A stretch of DNA of 64,000 nt, from the NCBI GenBank assembly GCA_037976565.1, contig CP137681.1:29257127-29321126 (forward strand), in the 5' to 3' direction. This document shows, in pieces, positions 22,236 through 34,021 of the stretch; within the stretch, counting starts at the first letter, position 1; each line of letters opens with the position of its first letter. A program made the position numbers and the translations under genes. The notes below the pieces were generated by a model. That model was not told the origin of the DNA. It did not search any database and saw only the letters and a program-made list of their open reading frames with translations. This DNA comes from Mesocentrotus franciscanus (lineage: Eukaryota > Echinodermata > Echinoidea > Camarodonta > Strongylocentrotidae).

Positions 22236-23140
22236 GCAACATCCTGTTTCTGATCTCCGACAAAAGCGGAGGGTGGACAAGAAGAAGATCTACCGTATAG
22301 TGAATGCAGATTCAAAAATCCGCTGCCGCCATGGCCCAACCTACTCTGACTTACTTGCAGCTTTACTATAATTTTTGTGTGATCAAATAAAAATAAAAAT
22401 AAAAATCATTGTGTTCATTTCTTGGTCACAGCCCAAGCAGACACTCGAATCTCCGAGTCCGCTTGACCGACAACAACAAAAGTTGGCTGCCATAAATCTA
22501 TAAATTATAATTATATTTACAGATCTACATTCAGTCCATATTTCGAACACGAAAAATGTCAAGATTTTCGTGTGCACAGTATGGATCAAGTTTTTGTGGG
22601 TAATTTTGTATTGGCCCAGCCCAGCTATGGGGAATCACAAATCTATTTGAATCTCAATCTTGGATTTGTTTTCTGTGATTGTGTGAATATTCCCGTTGAC
22701 AGTCATGATTCACTACCTCAAGAAAACGAACATCTAGATTGAGTGACAAAACACAATGTTGCAGGCATTAAAATACATACATGTACATGTACACCATGCA
22801 CAAAAATAGCCCTAATCTGTAATACCTGACCTACATTTTGTTACAGATAAAAACAAAAATGAGAAGGGCTCTGAGAGTCTAAGCCTATCTCGTTCAATTT
22901 CACCATGGCAATTTTTTAAAAGAGTTTATTTCCTATGTTTCAATTGGTCTTGATACATGTATATATATACTCATTTATGATTTAACTTTTAGTCATGCTA
23001 TGTTTGGTTTGATTCAATGGTTTTTTTTTTACGTGACTGCTAAGAAAGCATGTGTAGGCTTGTAAGTAAGCAACCCGTGTGGCATTTATATGTGCTTATT
23101 TTCATGATGCTTTCACTTTTTCTTGCCTACATGTATACAG
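22236..23140. other. Upstream region or 5' intron of the CARF-like gene
   Basis: No complete gene. An ATG in a strong Kozak context (GCCGCCATGG) lies at 22,329 and is followed by a short frame that meets a GCAG-like end, so a small upstream exon is possible but unproven. A polypyrimidine stretch ending in ACAG at 23,137-23,140 looks like a splice acceptor for the first visible coding exon. Confidence 0.45.
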
Positions 23141-24181
23141 GTATTGAGTCATTGAGTGTTGTCCAGTGAGAAGGCATCAGTGACTATTCCCAGGGTTGGC
23201 TGAACTATTCTACATCATGGAATCCCATGGAGATGATGATGACCAGATGAATCCAGATATCTCACCCTTCCATGGCAATCAGGATTCAAGCAGTGCGTAT
23301 TCAGCTCTACAAATGCTGACGTCAACACAGCCCTCCCCAGGTCTGCCTGGCATGGTGTCACAGTTCATTCCTGCCGTCAATGTAACAAGTTCTGAGAGCG
23401 TGGCCTCCGATGTCATGTCCCAATCTCAGTCTGTGACGGTGCAAGCCCCATCGGAGCTTTGTGATGAGACAATCCTCTTTAGGAGTTATATTCCACAGTT
23501 TCAGTTGGCAGCTCTCCAACCCTTACACTCAGCCCTTGTAATGGCCTCACAGGATTCATCCATGACGGCGTCAAATGCCTCGCTGATGACATCTTCAGAA
23601 ACTACCCACCCTCCTTCAGTCAGCTTGCCAAAGCTGACTACTCTGACACCTTCACAGTTCATGCTAGTATCATCAACAGAGCTCCTCCCCATGACTTCAT
23701 CTTCTCAGATCACCTCAACAACCTCGCATCCCACCATGACATCACCAAGTTCATTGGTCGCCGTCGTCAGACTTGCTCACCTTCACAAGCCCGCAACTCA
23801 CTTCCATGATGCCACAAGCAACATCCAGCTTACAAACCATTCCCTCACTGACTGACCTGGTTCCATCTGTAATAGATGGAGTCATGTCAAACCAAGAAGC
23901 AGTGACATCATCCCAGCTACCTGCTACTCTGGACTCACTGGTGCTTCCTGCGACTAATCCTCAGAACCTCCTAGCAGTTGCCACCCAGGTCATCAAGGAA
24001 GATGCTGAAGATCTTCCTAATGAGGTTGAGGCAGGAGAGACAGACTTTACAACCTGCTGGGAGGATAGCCTGGTAGAAGAACCAACCACATCTTCTGCGC
24101 TTGATGACGATGGAGAATACCATGAGTCTTTCACAGAAGAATGGTCTAGACTCTTTAAAGAGAAATTCTCTCCATATTTTG
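23141..24181 (+). CDS. CARF (ALS2CR8)-like transcription factor, exon with N-terminus
   Basis: The start is placed at ATG 23,217 (protein begins MESHGDDDDQM). The acceptor TATACAG at 23,134-23,140 puts 23,141-23,216 in the 5' UTR. The first ~290 residues are Ser/Thr/Pro/Gln-rich, like a transcription-factor activation region. They become acidic (EDAEDLPNEVEAGETD) before 'EEWSRLFKEKFSPYF'. The frame breaks once at about 23,755-23,757: a single extra base in TTGGTCG shifts the reading, and after it the same Ser/Pro/Thr composition continues. The exon ends at 24,181 with donor GGTAAGTTC in phase 1, matching the acceptor at 26,557. The family name is inferred from the second exon. The break may be an assembly error or a real defect. 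Confidence 0.65.
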
Positions 24182-24382
24182 GTAAGTTCTAGACTTTCTA
24201 CATGTGCAATAATATAATTGCCCTTTTTTATTTGTCTTTTGTCTACCGTATCCCTGCTGCATTTGGTTATGTGGGTTCTTTGAAAGATGGTCTGACACCC
24301 ACTGATCCCTATCCATTGTTTTGGACATACCCAAAATTAGATATACATGTATGAGGGTAAAAGGGACTAAGTTTGTGTTTAA

Positions 24383-24872
24383 AGACCCTGTCCGAAGTGA
24401 AAAATGAAATATTTAGATGAATTATATATCGAAGGAAAGCTTACAAGCCATAGATTACAATGATACCAATTATATGCTACTTTAGTGCCTGTCAGACTAG
24501 TAACAGCTCTCCGAAAATTTGAAATCTAAAGCTTTGAAAATTGTGAGTTGTTGACCTAAAAACTACATGTAGCTATCGAATTGATGACATCACCTTATGT
24601 GGAGTACGCATATTCACAATGACTTTGCATTAATTAAGCACGGCTCATCGCCTCAGCTATATACAGTAGGTGAACACATATAGTGTCGTCCCTGTAACTG
24701 CGGCAAATTTGACCCCTGTTGACCTGTAATTTGGAGAGGAGGGGAAAAAAGGGTTTTAATTCGCTTTTGTGCAATACAGAAAGGGAAAATATTTTGAATT
24801 CGTTTATATTTATATTCTATGTTCATTCAGCCTTCCATTGATAAAAAGTCGTATTTTCATCGGATTAGGTCT
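24383..24872 (+). mobile_element. TTAA-flanked TIR element family 3, copy 1 (complete)
   Basis: TTAA lies on both sides (24,379-24,382 and 24,873-24,876). The left end is AGACCCTGTCCGAAG and the right end, on the other strand, is AGACCTAATCCGATG. It is 490 bp with no coding sequence. TTAA target duplications are typical of piggyBac and Kolobok elements. Confidence 0.8.
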
Positions 24873-25633
24873 TTAACAAGATACTAACATTCTACAAAAT
24901 GATCAACAAAATCAGTGCAAACTTCTAAAGTAAGGATGCAAGTTTATCCTAAAAGTAGCCTGTAAATAGATGTTCCTTGAAGAAATGACCTCTGTAGAGG
25001 CTAGTCAGTGATTTTAGGATGTAATGTCTCTGAAACATTGATCCTGTTGACTACTGAATTCTCTTATCACCAAAGACTTGATACACACACAACAAGGTTG
25101 CTGTAAGCAATCAGTCAATAGCCATATCATTTCATTAAAACATTTTTTTCCTAGAGAAATGGGGCCACGTCATTCATTCATGTTTCTTACAAATTTGATG
25201 TGTGTGACAGAGAACACAAATATCACAGGCAAATCCATGACCCATGGCAGAAACTTACACTACCATTGATTTATCCATTCTTTTTTTTCTTCATATTCCA
25301 CAAATTATTCAACTTTATGACAAATATTAACATTGATTTGAGAAAAAAATCCAGAGCATAATAAATATATTAAGATCTAGAACGACAAAGTAATGGGGAA
25401 ATGTGGAGGGGTTCTACTGAGAAGATTATAGCATGTAAAATGTAAACCCCTTATCAAGAAAATGATACAACAAACACCATATTGTGCACAAGAACAAATA
25501 TGAATTATGTAGAGTCAAAGAGTTGAAAAACAGACAAAGTAGAGAGTCAATTACAAAACCATGTAAATTAGTATGAAACTAAGAAATCAGTAAAAAGTTT
25601 TTTAACAAGTGATATAAATCTTTTTAAAGTTAA

Positions 25634-26125
25634 AGACCCTGTCGGAAGTGAAAAATGAAATAGATAAATTATATATCAAAGGAAAGCTTACAAGCCATAG
25701 ATTACAATAATGCAAATTATATGCTACTTTAGTGCCTGCCAGACGAGTAACAGCTCTCTGAAAACTCGAAATCTAAAGCTTTGAAAATAGGGAGTTGTCG
25801 ACCTAAAAACTAGCTATCGAATTGATGACATCATCTTATGTGGAGTACGGTATGCATATTAACAATGACTTTGCATTAATTAAGCATGGCTCATCGCCTC
25901 AGCTATATCGAGCCGATCGGATGCACATGTTATGTCTTCACTGTTACTCATTGCGGCAAATTTGACCCCTGTTTACCTGTATTTTGGAGAGGTGCAGAAA
26001 ATAAGGTTTTAATTCGCTTTTGTGCAACACTGAAAGGGAAAATATTTTGAATTCCTTTATATTTGTATTCTATGTTCATTCAGCTTTCCAATGATAAAAA
26101 GTTGTACTTTCATCGGATAGGGTAG
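25634..26125 (+). mobile_element. TTAA-flanked TIR element family 3, copy 2
   Basis: Colinear with 24,383-24,872 (shared GGAAAGCTTACAAGCCATAG and TTAATTCGCTTTTGTGCAA blocks). The left TTAA is intact; the right end is slightly decayed after CATCGGATAGGG. Confidence 0.75.
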
Positions 26126-26556
26126 GCTTCTTTCAATGTTTTATCTATTGATGACCATTAAATGAGGTCACACATATTCTTGGTCAATTTGGTCAGTCCA
26201 TGTAAAGAAAGTTTCTGTGAAGAAGAAGCTTGTACTTGTATGTGTAGCTCGAGTTGTATGACATGTTGTGACGCAGAACCAATATATACCGGTAATATAT
26301 ATTACATTTATAATTAAGCGCTTAATGCAAAGTTTCTAAGCGCTAAACAAAAATACAAAGTAATGTTAACCTACAACAATATTATACATGATAAATAATC
26401 CTAATAACAATTTCCTAATAACAGTTACCATATATAATAATAATAATAATAATTAATCTTTACATAGCGCTTTATAAATTAACAAACAAAATATAATTAC
26501 ATTACATATTGAACAGATATATCCCTCCATATTTATTTTATCTTGTTTCTTGGCAG

Positions 26557-27746
26557 GTTACGTCCATACACTCGATGAGGCAGAAGAGTTACTTCACGTC
26601 TATGAAATGTGCACAGAATCCAAATATGTTGGCATCAAGCGCTGCGACAAGACAAACTTTGAGATCGATGCTTCCAAAGGACGACCATTTCGGTACACCC
26701 CTCTTATCATCTGTGGCCACAAAGTGCCCTTTGATCGTGTGCCTTACTACCACGGGGGTAAGGCCATGTACTACTGCCACTTGGGAAGCAAGCGAAAAGA
26801 GCCTCCAAAGGATCGCCCCTTGAAGAATCCTCATAAGAGAATGCAGAGCAAGAAAGTTGGATGTGAGGCCCGTATTGCCTTCCGCGTGGTGGCAAGGTTT
26901 CCAGAGCATAAGCTGAAGTGCGATACAGAGCACCATAGACTGGTAGCATCACAGACATTGTCTAGAGTTTGGAAGGAAGGTGGCACGGACATGGCTGTGG
27001 AGTGGAGGGTCTACGTCATGCTACCAAAAGCCAGCGCCCACACAAACCATGAGCTCGTTCGCATGTTACGACTCCGTGATAGACCGCTTGACAGGAGATT
27101 GATTGGTCGGATTTGCCAACTTGTACAGATGGGATTGAGGAACACGCACACCATCCAGAAGCACGTGTTACACTTTGCAGAATATGTGCTTTCAAAAGAA
27201 GGGATGAGCTGGAAAAATCGTAAAGATATCTGTGGTAGTAGACAGGTGTGGTGGTATCGTAAACAGATGCTAGATCATATGAACAGTAACACGCTGGAGA
27301 CGTCCAAATTCCTAGAAATGATCAAGGAGGTAGAGGACATCGCTCAAAGACACAATTACAACGGTTTCATCCAGGAGCCATCAGGAGGCGAAGATGACAC
27401 AGACACAGGGAAGTGGAAGAAGCGCACAGAACTGAAGAATCGCAAAAGCTATGAAAAGCAGCTGTCCAACCTGAAGGAGGAATGTTTCAGCGAGTTGCAG
27501 CACTTTGTCAAGAATGTGAGTTCTTGTACTCAGGTGGAAGTGCTTGCAAGAACGTTAAACACTTTCAGAACTTTTAGGAAGACATTTGAGAAGGAGTTGA
27601 TGTGTGAAGAGAATAAAAAAGAAGAACCAAACCATCCCACCTTCCCAAATGGGATTATACAGATATTAGATATGGACTCATCACAGCTCTTCAGTCAACT
27701 CATGCAGATACAGACATCTGATATGAAGACCAACATCTTGCAGTGA
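26557..27746 (+). CDS. CARF (ALS2CR8)-like transcription factor, C-terminal exon
   Basis: The exon enters in phase 1, giving Gly-Tyr-Val-His-Thr across the junction, and ends at TGA 27,744-27,746. With the first exon (allowing the one-base break) the protein is about 717 residues. The first ~120 residues resemble the ALS2CR8/CaRF domain: a 'TLDEAEELLHVYE' helix, then conserved aromatic, Cys and His positions in 'IICGHKVPFDRVPYYHGG', 'YYCHLGSKRK' and 'KKVGCEARIAFRVVARFPEH'. This arrangement is probably the DNA-binding part. A His-rich/basic region, a long helical basic segment (KKRTELKNRKSYEKQLSNLKE in part) and a short acidic C-terminus follow. Human CARF drives calcium-responsive transcription; function here is inferred. 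Other CaRF-like family members are possible. Confidence 0.65.
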
Positions 27747-27895
27747 ATACGTACACCTTTAAAGAGAAGGTTGGGTACTTGTTTTTTTAAATGTAAGCTT
27801 TCTCATTCTCTTTTATGTTTCAGTGTTTAAGAATATCATAGAAGAAATCTCCCTTGTAAAGGATTCCTGGAGACATCTTGAAAACTTTGACCTAA

Positions 27896-28142
27896 GGCCT
27901 AAAAAAAAAAGACGTTGTATTGCCCTTTAGGTGCGAAAACATGGGTCGGTCGGTCGGAAATCTTTTCTTTTTTCTTTTTTCTCCCTCTTTGGGCTGATAT
28001 TTCTCAGTTTTGAATGCTTTAATACATATTTTTGTATTCATGAAACATTTTTTCTCTAAAAAACTTTTTTTTAAAGCCAACCGTAGATTTCAAGATTTTT
28101 TGGTCGGTCGCAATGGGCAATACAACATCGTTTTTTTACGCC
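27896..28142. mobile_element. PIF/Harbinger-like MITE, TSD TAA, downstream of the CARF-like gene
   Basis: TAA is at 27,893-27,895 and 28,143-28,145. The inverted ends are GGCCTAAAAAAAAAAGACG on the left and GGCGTAAAAAAACGATG on the right (other strand), each followed by TTGTATTGCCC. A GGTCGGTCGG block is also repeated in inverse. It begins ~150 bp after the stop codon, so it may lie in the 3' UTR. Confidence 0.75.
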
Positions 28143-28544
28143 TAATTTGAATGCCACAAGTGTGTCTGTACATGTACATGTAGTCAAGTATCATGCCCAT
28201 GTCTATATGTAATGCTTTTCACTGTATGTGATTTTCAGCAAGAGAGAGCCAATTTCTTATTATTTGGGGGACTCCAAAACCTCACAGCTTCAATTTTTCT
28301 TCATGTACTAGTATTACATAATCACCCGTTTCCAACAACTTGTGGTTTAAGATTCTACCAATTTTAAAAGTTACATGGAAGTAAGTTAATTTTTCTTCAC
28401 ACTGTGATCAATATTCAACTACATGTACTTTCAAAACCAAGCTGATAAATTCCCCTAGAATATTGGCAAAGAGAAGGTAAAGTGTGTGACAAAATGTTTT
28501 GTCCCATTACTGATTGTGATTTCAACCTATTCATAATACAAAAT

Positions 28545-28850
28545 CGGGGTCGCTATTCATAATCATGAAGAAGGGGTGCTATTCATAATTTATATTGGGG
28601 GTCACTACTCATAAGGACCGGTATTCATAATATGAAATGAGGGTCACCATTCATAATACGAGAAGAAGGTGAATAGCGACCCTTTTCTCGTATAATGAAT
28701 AGGGACCCCTATGAATAACGACCCCAATTTTGTATTATGAATAGCGACCCTCTTCTTTGATTATGAATAGCGGCCCTTATGAATAGTGACCCTTTTCTCA
28801 AATTATGAATAGCAGTCCTCATTAATAGCGGTCCTTATGAATAGCGAGCG
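28545..28850. repeat. Inverted array of GGGTCGCTATTCATAA units
   Basis: The left half (28,545-28,670) carries GGG(T/G)(C/T)GCTATTCATAAT-type units. The right half (28,670-28,850) carries the inverse, ATTATGAATAGCGACCC and variants, about a dozen units in all. The two halves can fold together. A pair of single units occurs at ~1,012-1,065. Confidence 0.85.
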
Positions 28851-28859
28851 AGCAAACCC

Positions 28860-29280
28860 CGCATAACCAATGTTCTACATGTAATTACCTATGGATAAAA
28901 AGTATGATACTCAAATCATCTGGGAATGTTCAAAATCATCAATCCCTCAATCTGGCCTGTCTATGTGATCAAACAAGAAGAACTTTTGAATTCACAGATT
29001 CAGATATGAAGCTGTTTGTGTGATATTTTATGTCATTTATTATAGATGCCCACATTATGTTCATTTGTAAATGGTTGAATAATGGAACTTTTTCACTTGA
29101 ATAGGCTTTCACCTCTTGACAACCACTAATGCATTTATATATTTAAATTATATTTGTAATTAATTTAGAAAAAAACCACAATACCATAGTAAAGTAAAGA
29201 ACTGATACACACAGCTTTCAGGGCCTAAGTTTGTTGAAATTGTACAAACTAAAATTTTATAAGAGTATTATATGAATTAT
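28860..29280. other. Unassigned DNA downstream of the CARF-like gene
   Basis: No gene seen; possible remainder of the 3' UTR or intergenic sequence. Confidence 0.4.
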
Positions 29281-29391
29281 GGTCCCTCGGAGAGGACCTA
29301 AAGCCGTCAGTCCTCTGGTTGCTTACTGACAAGCATTTATGCTTTCTTAGCAGTCAGGTAAAATAACCACCACTAATAATAATAATAATAA
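29281..29391 (+). mobile_element. SINE-C 3' fragment
   Basis: It matches the 3' half of the SINE at 29,732-29,952 (GGAGAGGAC, TAAAGCCGT, GGTTGCTTACTGACAAGCAT, GCTTTCTTAGCAGT) and ends in (AAT)n. The tRNA-like head is missing. Confidence 0.75.
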
Positions 29392-29731
29392 TTAGTGTCA
29401 ATTTAATTTTACAATACATTTGTGAAGGTCCGTTCGTGAGATGTAAGTTTTGAGATACCAATGACCAACTATTCTTTTATATCTGATTAAAAGAGCTATT
29501 CAACTACATTTTGGAGGTTTAATTTAGGTAGAATAACCTTTTGATTTGGTTTGTTTATATGTACATATGTATTTATCAATGTCTGTATAAGTAGCTGTAA
29601 TCATGAAATACAGAGTTAAGTGCAATAAATCAGATCTACGATGTATATAATGTCTATGCAGTCCTACCAATAGATTGAAAGGCCCATCATTCAGTTTTGG
29701 TTCAGTGCAAAAAGGATAAATGATATGGTAA

Positions 29732-29952
29732 GGCGGGATGGCTCAGTGGTAAGAGCAGTGGTCACGTAACCAGGAGGTCCCGGGTTCAAAACCAAGTCAA
29801 TGTGCTTATGCCCTTTGGTAAGGCATTAATCCTCATTACCAAGTCCCTTGGAGAGGACTTAAAGCCGTTGGTCTTTGGTTGCGTACTTACAAGCATACAC
29901 ATGCTTTCTTAGCAGTTCTGTAAAACAAACAAACCAACCAACCAACCAACCA
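29732..29952 (+). mobile_element. tRNA-derived SINE-C
   Basis: The head reads like a tRNA gene: GGCGGGATGGCTCAGTGG (A box) and GGGTTCAAAACC (B box) 42 bases later, with a short anticodon-arm-like pairing between. A ~130-bp body and a simple (AACC)n tail follow. A 5'-truncated copy lies ~450 bp upstream. The downstream body rules out an ordinary tRNA gene. Confidence 0.8.
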
Positions 29953-29954
29953 TA

Positions 29955-30675
29955 AATTTGAGGAGCTACAGTCCAATGATACAATGTACACATTTGAAAC
30001 AAGGCCGAGTAGTCCACTATTAAGGAGACTGCTCGTATTAAAGCATAAGAGACGAGGTTAACATGATGGCTATTGTCCTTGTGCAAGGCTGTAGTCCTTT
30101 GTACATTCAACTGTCATTTTGTTGCCAATTTAGAGATGATCACTTCAGCTTCTTTCACTGAATGGATTCATTATTTAAATTGAAAGAAGAGCATACTCTG
30201 CTATAATGTACGATATATTTATATATATATATTTTTTTCTTTTCCATTATTATATTTTGTTACATAGCAGACCTTATGATGTCTCTTCAGTAACATTATT
30301 TGGGTTTTATTTCTTCTTTTGTTGCTGTTGTTGAGCAAGCAATATTTAAACGATTTCATGCTACCACAAGTGTATGTATTCCATTGCAGTTCAAATCTTA
30401 TTTATTCACTTTTCAAAGTGATATAGTAAATATATTTTTTCACTTTGTTTCAGAAGATGGCAATCAAAGTCTCAAATAAAAAAATATCATTGAGAAGTAA
30501 AAGAATACTATTTTATCACATGGCTCATTTATTCTCACTGTAACATTTTCACAATTTTCACATAATTTCATTCACATCTGGTAAAGCATTAATGTTTCAT
30601 GAAGACAAATTAGAGCAATATTATTCATGTAATATTACTAAGTAAAATTAGCAAAAGTATATAATCTATTCTGAT
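29955..30675. other. Unassigned AT-rich DNA
   Basis: No gene. Several AATAAA-like sites occur in this stretch (for example 30,472-30,480), but none can be tied to a transcript. Confidence 0.4.
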
Positions 30676-30678
30676 GAA

Positions 30679-30848
30679 CCCTTACAAAAAAGTACCATGG
30701 TAACCATGGTTTTTTTTTGTCCAAATAACCATCCACCATGGTAACCATGGTATCAGACAATGATAAACGTAGGGTCATGGTTACCATGGTGGATGGTAAT
30801 TTGGACAAAAAAAAACCACATGGTTACCATGGTACTTTTTTATAAGGG
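30679..30848. mobile_element. 170-bp foldback MITE with CCATGGTAACCATGG core
   Basis: The ends are CCCTTACAAAAAAGTACCAT and, on the other strand from the right, CCCTTATAAAAAAGTACCAT. Almost the whole element is self-complementary, including the TGGTAACCATGGT and ATCCACCATGGTAACC blocks; only ~30 bp in the centre is unpaired. Confidence 0.9.
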
Positions 30849-31024
30849 AAGAACAGAAATTTTTATAAACAAAATGGTGAAAAACATAAATATTTCATTT
30901 GTATTTCAATGTTATGCATATAAAAGAATATTCTAAAATCTTTGGATTTCAACAAATCATAAAATTGTTTTTAAAATTTGGTCTGATTGGTCATACTATG
31001 GATGTACAAAAGCTGAAACAGTGA

Positions 31025-31245
31025 GAAGTATTGGACTGATCACACCTCCCTACAAATCACTGCTGACTGGTCACACCTCCCTATAAATCACTGCTGACTG
31101 GTCACACCTCCCTATAAATCACTGCTGACTGGTCACACCTCCCTATAAATCAATGCTGACTGGTCACACCTCCCTATAAATCAATGCTGACTGGTCACAC
31201 CTCCCTATATTCACTGCTGACTGACTGGTCATATTTGCATACTAG
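31025..31245 (+). repeat. 31-bp minisatellite, about 6 units
   Basis: The unit is CTGACTGGTCACACCTCCCT followed by ATAAATCACTG, repeated head to tail with few changes. Confidence 0.95.
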
Positions 31246-31400
31246 GAAAACAGTAATACTCTTCAAATAGTATAAACTTTTGGGTGTCTCTGTTGCATCG
31301 GGGGAGAAAATCAATCTATAAATAAATTTGGGTCTCTCCTACCAGTATAACTGACTGGGAATTACATGTAGAGAATTACAATTCATGTCATTTCTATTTA

Positions 31401-31531
31401 TACCTCGGTCACACTGCCCAACAGACTCAAGACCAACTCAAACCAACTGAATTTTTGCCATTGCATTTAATGTAAATGTCTGTTCGGTCTGTAGTCTGTA
31501 TGATATCGCTCTGGTCAGTGTGACTGAGTTA
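31401..31531. mobile_element. ~130-bp MITE with TCACACTG ends
   Basis: The left end TACCTCGGTCACACTG and the right end (other strand) TAACTCAGTCACACTGACC are inverted repeats. It is short, non-coding and similar in style to PIF/Harbinger MITEs. Confidence 0.6.
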
Positions 31532-31534
31532 TTA

Positions 31535-32730
31535 AGATTTTCAATTAAGAGTATATATAAACACTAAAATATCCATCAGCATCGGACCAACGGTGTATTC
31601 AATAGTTTGCAATGGGTTGGGAGTAATAAGTATCAGTCAGAAGTCTTTCGAACTTTCTTTTGGAAATTAACATTTGATGATAGATGTTTAAGAACATTTG
31701 ATGACAGAGGATAGATATCTTTGTATTAAAGATATCATGGAAGAAATAATAACAGCGTGCATAGAGAGATATATCTTGCTTTGTGCATCATACATATAAC
31801 CAAGTAAAACAATATTGAATAAGATATTGTATTGTTATAAAGATTTATAGCAACACAAGTATAAAATATAACACAACCTTAAAGGATCTTATTTTCGATT
31901 AAGATATATGTGTCATTTTGTTAGATGAGAAACAACTGCAAAGAGGTGTTATAGTATTTTCTTTCACAAATATTATGCAGATACAAAAATCAAAAGAGTT
32001 TTTATTAGCAAATTATGATATAGAAAGTATGATTGTTTAAACCTTCATGATATTACCATTATCTTCAATGATACAACAAACTAATAAAATAATCCACATT
32101 GCCACTGTGTAACATGGAAGAATTTTACTCTTACAATATCATGTTGCCAAAGTGTGAATTCCTCACCTTTTTACAAACTTATTTCAAATGTAACTACTGA
32201 AGTAATTCATAGCCATAGAGTTAATACAGGGGCCGTCCTGGTACATTATGCAATGGGTTAATTTAAACATTATTTGCAGTCTGTGAGGAGCTTACTCACA
32301 GATTTTTTTTTCACAAAGGAAATTACTAAAAATTAATGACAAGGCAAAATAAATGAATTCAGAGATGAAACACAACAAAACTAGATGTCAGTGTTGTAGC
32401 ATCTGCCCTCAAAGGAAAATTGTCACTATCATTTTTCCTAAAAATCCCATGTTTGGAATACCTACATTTCCTTTAAATGCATGTCTTTGATAGTAAAACT
32501 TACATGTATATGATCACTATTTGATTTTTAAGATTTAATTTAAGAGTACAGTAGAAATTTGTGTTCTGAACTATATATTTATATCACTGACTGGCATGTA
32601 TGATGGGTGAACAATGGACCAAAGGGACAACCACATTTATGATAACTATATTCCTGATGACGTAGAGTCAACCTGTTTGAAATGTTGAGCCCCTCCTACC
32701 ACCCATCCTCTCCTACAGGCGTTGTACATG
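31535..32730. other. Unassigned AT-rich DNA
   Basis: No gene or recognisable element; local AT content is high. Confidence 0.4.
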
Positions 32731-32744
32731 TAGGTCTCTCTAGA

Positions 32745-32975
32745 AAGATAACACCAGTCCTTTCAGGACTACCATAGCCCCATTTAGGACTACTCAAGAA
32801 AGATTACCAAACAGTCCTTCTCAGGACTAGCAACAGTCCTTTTCAGGACTACACACACTCACGAAAGAAAGATTACCAACAGTCCTTCTCAGGACTAGCA
32901 ACGGTCCTTTTCAGGACTACACACACTCAAGAAAGAAAGATTAACAGTCCTTTTCAGGACTCCCCAATCCTCCTT
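32745..32975 (+). repeat. Tandem repeat of AGTCCTT-n-AGGACT palindromes
   Basis: Six to seven copies of CAGTCCTTTTCAGGACTA or close variants, arranged in a ~70-bp higher period that also contains AAGAAAGATTACCAA. Each AGTCC/GGACT pair is a small hairpin. Confidence 0.9.
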
Positions 32976-32979
32976 CTCT

Positions 32980-34015
32980 CACATGGTGCAACCGTAAGCC
33001 TACTGTATAACTATATTCTTACTTTATTTAATTTGTTAACTTTAGAGACAAAGTTTACTATACACATTTCTTTAAATTGAATTGACATAAGAATAAATGC
33101 ACAGAAGGCATATTTACATGCTTGCATCAACATGTATTGCACAAGAATAAAGAAATATATATATACTTTTTACCCTTATTTATACATCACTAGGTTCAAT
33201 TTTGATATAATGATACTGGAATGAAGTATATTTGACAAATATATACAAATTTATACCACGTCACAGAACAATATAATACATGATAATGCCGCATTAAGAT
33301 GCACACTTAATATGAACATTTATTTTCATAACTCATACTCATCCTTGATTTATATTCATCTACATGCAAAGGAAATGGATAGCTGTACACTGTAAAATCA
33401 CGAAATTTTAGACATGATCATTTGCAAGTTGTAATCTACAAACATTTTCATGGCAAGAAACTTTTGTGAATTGTAAAAATTTAGTGTTGTGTCAGTAAAT
33501 TGAGATTGATTTATTTTACGACATAAATCTTAAACTCTTGCCAAATTTTTGGAACATTTCTTAGGAGGGGAAATTTCTGGTGGCTTCAAAATACATAACA
33601 TGAATAATCAGTTACATACTGAAAGATGAGGTGGATATCAAAATTGATGAACTGATTTCATGGGACCAATCTGATCTATAGATACTTCAGTGCTTCCAAG
33701 AGTGGAAGTTATTAAACCGGTTCATTCCAGTTAGTACCAGTTTATACCAGTTGTTTACTAGTTTAACAACATACATACAGGTCAGGATAAATAAATCAAA
33801 ATATTTGCATAAAACTCATTGCACAAGCTGGAAAGACACATCAAGACAGTTGATTATGAAGCATATAATTTCAAACAAACATGCCAATCAAGCATATTTA
33901 TAGAATTTGAAGATATGTCAAACGGTGTCATGGGGATACAAAGGTTAGAACCCTTACTTCAAGGAGATACATATCAAATCCAATTATGTTTGCAATAAAT
34001 ATATGAATCATGATA
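32980..34015. other. Unassigned DNA
   Basis: No gene. Repeated CCAGTT/TACCAGTT words occur at 33,728-33,760. Confidence 0.4.
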
Positions 34016-34021
34016 TAATCA

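Larger units (their letters stand above)
24182..26556 (+). other. Intron of the CARF-like gene
   Basis: It is bounded by GTAAGT and a TTTCTTGGCAG acceptor. It carries two copies of the same TTAA-type element in direct orientation, and a SINE-like 3' tail with (AAT)n at about 26,437-26,490. No other gene is seen. Confidence 0.75.

Noticed and set aside
26589..26958. Minus-strand frames opposite the CARF-like exon
   Set aside because: They are antisense to a supported coding exon and have no domain of their own.
29732..29795. Functional tRNA gene
   Set aside because: A and B boxes are present but a SINE body and an (AACC)n tail follow, and a truncated copy lies nearby.
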